5,813 nt of DNA, taken from positions 1 to 5,813 of the forward strand of contig JAILNO010000069.1 in the NCBI GenBank assembly GCA_024691465.1, read 5' to 3'. This document shows positions 1 through 4,660 of this stretch, one piece after another. Source of the stretch: Pseudobutyrivibrio sp. (GTDB lineage: Bacteria > Bacillota_A > Clostridia > Lachnospirales > Lachnospiraceae). Made by a program: the position numbers and the translations under genes. Under the pieces are notes generated by a model. The model was not told the DNA's origin. It did not search any database and saw nothing but the letters and a program-made list of their open reading frames with translations. Position 1 is the first letter of the stretch. Each line of letters opens with the position of its first letter.

Positions 1-24
1 GGACCTGTTATGTAAAATCTATGT

Positions 25-48
25 AAAAAAAAGGCGCCCTATAGGCGC
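25..48 (-). terminator. Intrinsic terminator, minus strand
   Basis: Read on the minus strand, a GC-only 5-bp stem (GCGCC at 44-48 pairing with GGCGC at 34-38, loop of 5) is followed directly by eight T residues (complement of the A run at 25-32). There is no T run on the plus-strand side, so it acts only on leftward transcription. It lies about 210 bases beyond the acyltransferase stop codon. It is therefore either a second terminator for that gene or the end of a separate short minus-strand RNA. Confidence 0.75.
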
Positions 49-55
49 GCAATAA

Positions 56-77
56 TATCTAGTCCCCGGGCTAGATA
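56..77. repeat. Inverted repeat TATCTAG...CTAGATA
   Basis: TATCTAG (56-62) and CTAGATA (71-77) are perfect reverse complements around a GC-rich centre. Pairing can extend by a U-G and a C-G pair, giving about nine pairs and a 4-base loop. It sits 7 bases from the terminator stem at 34-48. No T run follows on either strand, so it is not itself a terminator. It could be an operator or part of a structured RNA. Confidence 0.5.
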
Positions 78-131
78 CGATTACATTCTACGATCATTTC
101 CATTACATTTATTACATCAAACCAAATTTCT

Positions 132-160
132 CATGTGTCCCACATGCTGACTAATAGTCA
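132..160. repeat. Two adjacent short inverted repeats
   Basis: CATGTG (132-137) and CACATG (141-146) form a 6-bp stem with a 3-base gap. One base later TGACT (148-152) and AGTCA (156-160) form a 5-bp stem with a 3-base gap. Two perfect dyads side by side suggest either tandem hairpins in an RNA or adjacent protein-binding sites. Confidence 0.4.
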
Positions 161-164
161 ATCT

Positions 165-202
165 AAAAAGGAAAAACGTGGCGAAATGAATTACATTGCC
201 AC
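165..202 (-). terminator. Probable terminator of the acyltransferase gene
   Basis: On the minus strand, GTGGC (complement of 198-202), AATG, a 5-base loop, CATT, a 2-base bulge and GCCAC (complement of 178-182) form a nine-pair hairpin. It is followed by two T5 tracts split by CC (complements of 172-176 and 165-169). It begins about 55 bases past the acyltransferase stop. The bulge and interrupted T tract make it weaker than the one at 25-48. Confidence 0.5.
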
Positions 203-257
203 ATCGTGATAAATAGAATTGTGTTTTCAAAACTCGGTGAATAATATAACGCCTAAA

Positions 258-1481
258 TCATGATTTGTCAACCCTTCTCCCCTTATCAAGCAGGAACATA
301 AGAATATTAACTATGAAATTATCAATTAGATAAGCCATGATAATGGACAGTGCCAGAGTGATAATCACTGAGATAACAAGCCCCAGTCCATGGTACATAA
401 CAGCAGATATAGGCACCAGCTTCCTGGTGATATAGTAGAGCACCCACATGTGAATCAACATAATACTATAGCTGTACTTGCTGACAAGTCTGATGGCATA
501 TATATCCTTAAGGCTATCCTTAATTCGGATAAAAATGACGAATACACCTAAACATATGAATAATCTAAGGATAGATAGGTTGCCCACAAGACTCTCAAAA
601 TAAGGATAGTCTGCATCAATTACAAACATGAAAACTGTAGCAGCTACACCCATTACCAGGTATGCAATATCGTATATACGGTTCTCTTCTCTGGTAATGT
701 AATATCCCATAATCGCTGCACCAATATATCCTACGGTCATGATTAATTTAGAATCGAATATAGATGTGAAGGAACCCACAGTCATAAAGCCGATGATACA
801 TAGCACAAGTATATTAAGTCCCCTGCGGCTTAGCTTTGCAAGGGCGATTCTAAGAACTGGTACTAACAAATATATAAAAAGCATCTCATATATAATCCAA
901 AAATGTAGCACCCTGGCGCCTGCCACATCACCTATGCATATCATAACTATCACATCCCAAGGAGTCATATCTCCTAACATATTGTACTGCCACAGATACC
1001 ATATGAAATAAACCACCAGTGGAATAACAATCCTTACTAAACGCTTCTTATAAAATAAGAGAATACTCTCCTTCTTACCAGGTAATAGTAATGCTCCAGA
1101 AATCATAATAAAAAGCATGTTGCATATAAGGCTCCACCAGCGCAGACTATCAAGACCAGTATACAGTCCTGTCCCACTTAAGCTAGCAGCCTCACTTAAG
1201 TCCCAGTTAAGTGTATGGAATACGATAACAAGAACTACAGCTATTACTCTAATGTAGTCGTATACAGGCAGACGATTAGACCTAGGGATAGCCAGAGTCT
1301 GTGCTATATATCCCTCACTTCTGATGGAGCTAATGGTAGAAATAACGCCTCCAACTGCAATTAGCGCACCTACGACTAACCAATCAATCCCAATATTAGA
1401 CCCATAATTAATTCCACATACAGCTACCGCTGCCATTATTATCCAATAAAAAATACTAAGCATATGCTTCTTCGCTTTCAT
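258..1481 (-). CDS. Acyltransferase family 3 membrane protein
   Basis: This 407-residue multi-pass membrane protein belongs to the acyltransferase-3 family (OafA/WecH-like), which moves acetyl or other acyl groups across or onto surface polysaccharides and related acceptors. Family marks are visible: the first core helix YDYIRVIAVVLVIVFH at 74-89 with its conserved Arg78 and His89, a MISGALLLP stretch at 126-134, the basic loop YKKRLVRIVIP at 144-154, HFWIIYEMLFIYLLVPVLR at 193-211, and SKYSYSIMLIH at 334-344. About eleven or twelve hydrophobic helices can be counted. Two of them (near 8-22 and 32-50) precede the family core as an N-terminal extension. There is no C-terminal SGNH esterase domain. 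The acceptor cannot be read from sequence. The ribosome binding site ahead of the first Met is poor; Met7, preceded by GAAGAAG, is an alternative start. It lies downstream of the dha operon on the same strand, separated by a terminator and a candidate promoter, so it is probably a separate unit. Confidence 0.85.
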   Translation of the reverse strand: MKAKKHMLSIFYWIIMAAVAVCGINYGSNIGIDWLVVGALIAVGGVISTISSIRSEGYIAQTLAIPRSNRLPVYDYIRVIAVVLVIVFHTLNWDLSEAASLSGTGLYTGLDSLRWWSLICNMLFIMISGALLLPGKKESILLFYKKRLVRIVIPLVVYFIWYLWQYNMLGDMTPWDVIVMICIGDVAGARVLHFWIIYEMLFIYLLVPVLRIALAKLSRRGLNILVLCIIGFMTVGSFTSIFDSKLIMTVGYIGAAIMGYYITREENRIYDIAYLVMGVAATVFMFVIDADYPYFESLVGNLSILRLFICLGVFVIFIRIKDSLKDIYAIRLVSKYSYSIMLIHMWVLYYITRKLVPISAVMYHGLGLVISVIITLALSIIMAYLIDNFIVNILMFLLDKGRRVDKS

Positions 1482-1502
1482 AATATTTCACATGTGCTTT
1501 TA

Positions 1503-1531
1503 AGTTTATCTATATATTCTAATGATTTCAA
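1503..1531 (-). promoter_or_regulatory. Candidate SigA promoter of the acyltransferase gene
   Basis: On the minus strand TTGAAA (complement of 1526-1531) and TAAACT (complement of 1503-1508) are separated by 17 bases. The -35 matches five of six consensus bases and the -10 matches four. It begins just past the T run of the dhaK terminator and would give a very short leader before the start at 1481. An 8-bp palindrome CACATGTG (1489-1496) lies between the -10 and the start codon. The -10 is weak, so the call is tentative. Confidence 0.35.
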
Positions 1532-1536
1532 GCTAT

Positions 1537-1560
1537 AAAAAAAGAGGCCCGAAGGCCTCT
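1537..1560 (-). terminator. UUCG-tetraloop terminator of the dha operon
   Basis: On the minus strand a 7-bp stem AGAGGCC/GGCCTCT (1554-1560 with 1543-1549) closes a TTCG tetraloop, which is exceptionally stable in RNA. It runs into seven T residues (complement of 1537-1543). It starts 5 bases after the dhaK stop codon, so dhaK is the last gene of the operon. Confidence 0.93.
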
Positions 1561-1565
1561 AATTC

Positions 1566-2561
1566 TTACATCTGAACAAATGCAGGTGTATCAGCTGGAG
1601 CATTGAGCAATTTCTTAAGCTCATCGTCCACTTTTAACAATGTGATTGAGAATCCTTCCATATCAAGGGAAGTCATGTAGTTGCCCACCATAGTCTTGGC
1701 AATCTTGATTCCCTTCTTATCAAGGACTTCCTTCACATGCTTATTAGCAACGAATAGCTCCATGAGTGGAGTGCCACCCATGCCGTTTACCATAACAGCT
1801 ACCTCGTCACCCGAGTTATATATATTCTCTGCAAAGATCTTATCCAACAGCTTGTCAGAGATTTCATTAACTGTACCAATCTTCTCACGGTTAACACCTG
1901 GCTCACCGTGTATACCAATACCAATTTCTATTTCATCCTCAGCTAAATCGAAACTAGGCTTACCTGCCGCTGGAACTGTGCAGGCATCTACAGCCATTCC
2001 CATAGAGCGAACATTAGCGATTACTTTCTCAGCAACTCTCTTTACATCAGCAAGAGAACCACCTGCTTCGGCGCAAGCTCCCGCAATCTTGTGCACGAAG
2101 ATTGTTCCTGCGATGCCTCGGCGTCCTGTAGTCCAGGTACTATTCTCAACAGCCACATCATCAGCTGTGATTACCTGCTCCACTTCGATACCCTCATCTC
2201 GAGCCATATCAGCTGCCATCTCAAAGTTCATTACATCTCCAGTGTAATTCTTGATGACTAACAGCACGCCCTTGCCTCCATCGGCTGCCTTGATGGCTTC
2301 ATACACCTGATCTGGTGTAGGTGAGGTAAATACCGCTCCTGCGATTGCTCCGTCTAACATACCTTTTCCCACGTATCCGCCGTGAGCTGGCTCGTGGCCG
2401 CTACCACCACCTGAGACTAGAGCTACCTTGCCCTTAGAGCCACCAGCACGAACTACCACATCGAATCCATCTAATCTCTTAAGATACTGTGGATATGCGG
2501 CTACCATGCCTTCAAGCATCTCATCAACTATGTTGTCCACCCCATTAATTAGTTTTTTCAT
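1566..2561 (-). CDS. dhaK: Dihydroxyacetone kinase, substrate-binding subunit DhaK
   Basis: DhaK binds dihydroxyacetone covalently and presents it for phosphorylation to dihydroxyacetone phosphate, which feeds glycolysis in the cytoplasm. The 331 residues are full family length. The glycine-rich GGGSGHEPAHGG segment is at 51-62 with His56, KNYTGD at 104-109 with Asp109, and GIGIHGEPG at 214-222 with His218. These match, even in numbering, the two polar active-site residues and the histidine that forms the hemiaminal with substrate in Escherichia coli DhaK. This argues for a catalytic DhaK and not a DhaQ-like coactivator, which lacks kinase function. The start at 2561 is fixed by AGGAGGAGG (complement of 2570-2578), 8 bases upstream. 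It is the last gene of the operon, separated from dhaM by 57 bases containing a hairpin, and is followed at once by a terminator. Confidence 0.97.
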   Translation of the reverse strand: MKKLINGVDNIVDEMLEGMVAAYPQYLKRLDGFDVVVRAGGSKGKVALVSGGGSGHEPAHGGYVGKGMLDGAIAGAVFTSPTPDQVYEAIKAADGGKGVLLVIKNYTGDVMNFEMAADMARDEGIEVEQVITADDVAVENSTWTTGRRGIAGTIFVHKIAGACAEAGGSLADVKRVAEKVIANVRSMGMAVDACTVPAAGKPSFDLAEDEIEIGIGIHGEPGVNREKIGTVNEISDKLLDKIFAENIYNSGDEVAVMVNGMGGTPLMELFVANKHVKEVLDKKGIKIAKTMVGNYMTSLDMEGFSITLLKVDDELKKLLNAPADTPAFVQM

Positions 2562-2585
2562 TACAATAACCTCCTCCTATTATTT

Positions 2586-2610
2586 CCAATTCGTCCCCTC
2601 AACGAATTGG
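2586..2610 (-). promoter_or_regulatory. Hairpin between dhaM and dhaK
   Basis: CCAATTCGT (2586-2594) and ACGAATTGG (2602-2610) are perfect 9-bp reverse complements with a 7-base loop, which is TGAGGGG on the minus strand. It begins 8 bases after the dhaM stop and ends 7 bases before the dhaK ribosome binding site. No T run follows, so it is not a standard terminator. It may be an mRNA-stabilising or processing element that sets the dhaK level apart from dhaLM, or an operator. The position is certain; the function is inferred. Confidence 0.7.
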
Positions 2611-2618
2611 TTCTTAAC

Positions 2619-3011
2619 TTAAAGAATCTTCTTGGCCCCTCTTGTATCTTCAGCGGCCTTAAGTACTGCATCTAGATTACTTCCTATCATGGCGCTTACT
2701 GCTGCTGCAATGGTGCCCTCTACTATAGGAGCATCTGCAAGCTTCACATTAATCCCCTCGCCATCTAGTAATTCTATTGCAGTCTCGGAGCTCATGACTC
2801 CACTTCCTAAATCAGCCATGACAACTACCCCATCGCCCTCATCGGCCTGACGAATTGCTTCGGATATACGTATTGCATCAGTGCCAATGGAGCCATCCTC
2901 CATTCCACCAGCAGCAACTATACCCTTGTGATCTCTAGCAATCTCATCCGTTAAGTCCTTTAGTCCCTCAGCAATCTTGCGGCTGTGGGAAACTAAAACT
3001 AGTCCTACCAT
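2619..3011 (-). CDS. dhaM: Dihydroxyacetone kinase phosphotransfer subunit DhaM (EIIA-Man type)
   Basis: DhaM takes phosphate from phospho-HPr of the PTS and hands it to ADP bound on DhaL, so PEP and not ATP drives the kinase. The 130 residues form one EIIA-Man-like domain. His9 in LVSHSRKIAEG (6-16) is at the position of the phosphorylated histidine of E. coli DhaM. ADLGSGVMSSETA (66-78) and APIVEGTIAAAV (94-105) are further family motifs. The HPr-like and EI-like domains that make the E. coli protein about 470 residues long are absent, as in Gram-positive bacteria, so general HPr and EI must be supplied from elsewhere. The ribosome binding site is G-rich, AAGGGGGAAG (complement of 3014-3023). 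The gene lies 34 bases after dhaL and precedes dhaK. Confidence 0.95.
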   Translation of the reverse strand: MVGLVLVSHSRKIAEGLKDLTDEIARDHKGIVAAGGMEDGSIGTDAIRISEAIRQADEGDGVVVMADLGSGVMSSETAIELLDGEGINVKLADAPIVEGTIAAAVSAMIGSNLDAVLKAAEDTRGAKKIL

Positions 3012-3045
3012 TTCTTCCCCCTTCTAGCATGTTCCTTAAGTTTAA

Positions 3046-3666
3046 TCAGCCTTTTAAAAAGTCACGAATAACTTCAAGAGTCATGGTAGCTGATGTAGCG
3101 CCTGGATCCTGATGGCCAATACTCCTATCTCCCAGGTAGCTGGCGCGGCCCTTGGTTGCTGCAATAGTCTTAGTGTATTCCACACCATCCTCAGCAGCTG
3201 TACATGCATTATCTAATGCCTCTAGCATATCCTTACCAGCTCCAATAGCCTCATCAAAAGCCTCCTTAGCTGGCATCAGAGCATCAAGCATAGTCTTCTC
3301 GCCCTTATCAGCCTTACCTCTCTTCTGGATTCCCGCAATAGCCAGTTCGAGAGATTTGGAGAAATCTCCTGCTGTAGCCTTGGTCTTTCCATTGAATACT
3401 TTGCCAGCCTCCATATATGCTGTTCCGTATAATGGTCCTGAAGCTCCGCCTACAGTAGAAAGAAGTGCCATACCAGTCTTCTTCAAGACATCCCCTATGT
3501 CATCATTATCCTCTGGCACCTTCTCAAGCACAGCTGCAAAGCCTCTAGCCATATTGACTCCATGATCCGCATCACCGATCTCTCGGTCCAGATCCGTAAG
3601 AAAATCCTTGTTGGCGATAATCTTATCCGCAATCGCCTGCAAGCATTCATATACTCTAGTAGCCAT
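3046..3666 (-). CDS. dhaL: Dihydroxyacetone kinase, ADP-binding subunit DhaL
   Basis: DhaL holds ADP as a permanent cofactor, which is rephosphorylated by DhaM and donates its phosphate to dihydroxyacetone on DhaK. The 206 residues are normal DhaL length. LDREIGDADHG (26-36) supplies Asp27, Asp32 and Asp34 with the spacing of the three Mg-binding aspartates of E. coli DhaL. GGASGPLYGT (73-82) is the nucleotide-phosphate loop, followed by KTMLDAL (124-130) and GDRSIGHQDPGATSA (179-193) near the C-terminus. It is the first gene of the operon. AAGGGGGG (complement of 3675-3682) lies 8 bases before the ATG, and an extended -10 promoter lies about 50 bases upstream. Leading with dhaL is unusual, since described operons generally begin with dhaK. 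Confidence 0.96.
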   Translation of the reverse strand: MATRVYECLQAIADKIIANKDFLTDLDREIGDADHGVNMARGFAAVLEKVPEDNDDIGDVLKKTGMALLSTVGGASGPLYGTAYMEAGKVFNGKTKATAGDFSKSLELAIAGIQKRGKADKGEKTMLDALMPAKEAFDEAIGAGKDMLEALDNACTAAEDGVEYTKTIAATKGRASYLGDRSIGHQDPGATSATMTLEVIRDFLKG

Positions 3667-3716
3667 TACATATTCCCCCCTTCATAATTTTTTTACCACT
3701 AAGGTATCTAAAGTGT

Positions 3717-3725
3717 ATTATAACA
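3717..3725 (-). promoter_or_regulatory. Extended -10 promoter of dhaLMK
   Basis: On the minus strand TGTTATAAT (complement of 3717-3725) is a perfect TATAAT with the upstream TGn extension. No good TTGACA lies at the right distance, which extended -10 promoters tolerate. Transcription would start near 3710, giving a leader of about 44 bases before dhaL. No cre-like catabolite site was found near it. Confidence 0.65.
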
Positions 3726-3758
3726 TAGAAATTCACTTTTATTGTATTTGCCATAAAA

Positions 3759-3798
3759 TTGTATACACAAATCCCATCTAAAATTTTACGTAGGATTT
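3759..3798. promoter_or_regulatory. Candidate operators in the dhaL/sigI divergent region
   Basis: Two dyads abut here. TTGTATACACAA (3759-3770) is an imperfect palindrome with 10 of 12 symmetric positions, and ATTGTAT recurs as a direct repeat at 3741-3747 and 3758-3764. AAATCC (3769-3774) and GGATTT (3793-3798) are inverted around the perfect palindrome TAAAATTTTA (3779-3788). All three elements share one centre at 3783/3784, making a 30-bp interrupted dyad with 12 of 15 pairs matched. Lying 37 or more bases upstream of the dhaL -10 and about 75 upstream of the sigI -10, it could bind a regulator of either unit. Confidence 0.4.
3773..3792 (+). promoter_or_regulatory. Possible SigI-type promoter ahead of sigI
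   Basis: CCC at 3773-3775 and CGTA at 3789-3792 are separated by 13 bases. This resembles the C-rich -35 and CGAA/CGTA -10 pattern described for SigI promoters in Bacillus and Clostridium, as I recall it. SigI genes are commonly autoregulated, so the position fits. The motif is short and overlaps the 30-bp dyad, so either reading could be chance. Confidence 0.3.
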
Positions 3799-3873
3799 TG
3801 GTGATTTTTGATATGAAGTTAAAGAATATAACGGGATATGTAGCTAAAACATTTTATTTTAACAATATTCTTT

Positions 3874-3879
3874 TATAAT
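3874..3879 (+). promoter_or_regulatory. Candidate SigA -10 box of sigI
   Basis: TATAAT at 3874-3879 is a perfect -10 box, 31 bases before the sigI start codon. The -35 region is only a T-rich stretch (three of six at best near 3852-3857), so the promoter should be weak or need help. The surrounding DNA is very AT-rich, so a chance match is possible. Confidence 0.4.
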
Positions 3880-3910
3880 AAAGCAAATATATTAACAAGA
3901 AGGAAGACAT

Positions 3911-4660
3911 ATGCCAATTGATACTTCTAAGGAAGCATTAGCTGCCCAAGGAGATGAGAATCTTCTTAATCAATTCATCCAAAAGAATAAGCGGTTCATA
4001 CTATCCTGTGCCTATAGCGCCACAGGTCATTTTGTCACGGAAAACGATGATGAGTATTCCATTGCCCTAATCGCTTTCCATGAAGCTGTAAAAAGTTACG
4101 ATATTGAAAAGGGTGATTTCAATGCTTTTGCTAAATTAGTTATCAAACGACGTATTGCCGACCACAGGAAAAGCGAAAGTCGTTTCCAGAATGAAATATC
4201 TGTAGATAGCTACACCATGGACGGCGAATTAGATGAAGATTCAAATGATCTTTCAATAGGAATGTCTCTTCGCAAAAAGGAAGCCGAGCTCTCCACTATG
4301 TCCTATGAGAACAGGCCAGAGGGCAATCCTATAAGAGATGAGATTACTGCTGTTGCCCAGTTACTTTCTCGCTATGACATCTCATTCTTCGACTTGACCG
4401 ACTGCTCTCCTAAGGCTTCTAAGACAAAGGTAGCCTGTGCTGAAGCTGTGAGATACATGCTAGAGGATGCTTCTTTAATAGAAGAAATGCAAAAGAGTAA
4501 AAGTCTTCCTATTAAAAAAATCACAGAAAATACAAAAGTACCCCGAAAAATATTGGAACGACATCGAAAATATATAATAGCGGCCATAGAAATACTAAAT
4601 GGGGAATATCCTTTATTAGCGGAGTATATGAGTTATATTAGGATGGGAATGGTGACATAG
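3911..4660 (+). CDS. sigI: RNA polymerase sigma factor SigI
   Basis: SigI is an alternative sigma-70-type factor found in Bacillota; it acts in heat or cell-wall stress in Bacillus and in control of extracellular polysaccharide-degrading enzymes in cellulolytic clostridia. The 249 residues are normal length. The region-2 core is NDDEYSIALIAFHEAVKSYD (45-64) followed by GDFNAFAKLVIKRRIADHRK (68-87). The SigI-specific C-terminal domain is LPIKKITENTKVPRKILERH (199-218) then RKYIIAAIEILNGEYPLLAEY (219-239), the part expected to read the promoter -35. There is no classical sigma region 4. AAGGA (3900-3904) lies 6 bases before the ATG. The stop codon TAG directly abuts the rsgI start, indicating co-transcription and translational coupling with its anti-sigma factor. 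Target genes cannot be read from the protein. Confidence 0.93.
   Translation: MPIDTSKEALAAQGDENLLNQFIQKNKRFILSCAYSATGHFVTENDDEYSIALIAFHEAVKSYDIEKGDFNAFAKLVIKRRIADHRKSESRFQNEISVDSYTMDGELDEDSNDLSIGMSLRKKEAELSTMSYENRPEGNPIRDEITAVAQLLSRYDISFFDLTDCSPKASKTKVACAEAVRYMLEDASLIEEMQKSKSLPIKKITENTKVPRKILERHRKYIIAAIEILNGEYPLLAEYMSYIRMGMVT

Larger units (their letters stand above)
10..196. repeat. Clustered ATGTAA/TTACAT hexamers
   Basis: The hexamer occurs as ATGTAA at 10-15 and 21-26 (11 bases apart) and as TTACAT at 81-86, 103-108, 112-117 and 191-196. Four of these are extended to ATTACAT and two of the first pair to ATGTAAAA. Six copies in under 200 bases is well above what I would expect by chance even in AT-rich DNA. 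No regulator is identified. Confidence 0.35.
49..257. other. Gene-free, hairpin-rich intergenic region
   Basis: I find no ORF with a plausible start and ribosome binding site on either strand; all ATG-initiated frames close within about 15 codons. The stretch holds several inverted repeats: TATCTAG/CTAGATA at 56-77, CATGTG/CACATG at 132-146, TGACT/AGTCA at 148-160, a bulged GTGGC/GCCAC hairpin at 178-202 and the near-palindrome GTTTTCAAAAC at 223-233. It may be a structured 3' untranslated region, a small RNA, or a cluster of protein-binding sites. I do not recognise a known RNA family in it. Confidence 0.5.

Noticed and set aside
739..1011. Plus-strand 90-codon frame opposite the acyltransferase
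   Set aside because: It is antisense to a membrane protein with clear family motifs and has no recognisable domain or start signal.
2586..2610. Terminator between dhaM and dhaK
   Set aside because: The stem is perfect but no T run follows on the minus strand, and dhaK right after it has no visible promoter of its own.
1681..3565. Plus-strand open frames opposite dhaK, dhaM and dhaL
   Set aside because: They are antisense to genes with intact catalytic motifs, show biased Ser/Ala/Thr-rich composition typical of shadow frames, and lack ribosome binding sites.
3667..3910. Catabolite-response (cre) site for the dha operon
   Set aside because: No stretch fits the TGWAAnCGnTnWCA pattern well enough to claim.
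4372..4587. Minus-strand 71-codon frame inside sigI
   Set aside because: It overlaps the conserved C-terminal domain of SigI and has no independent support.
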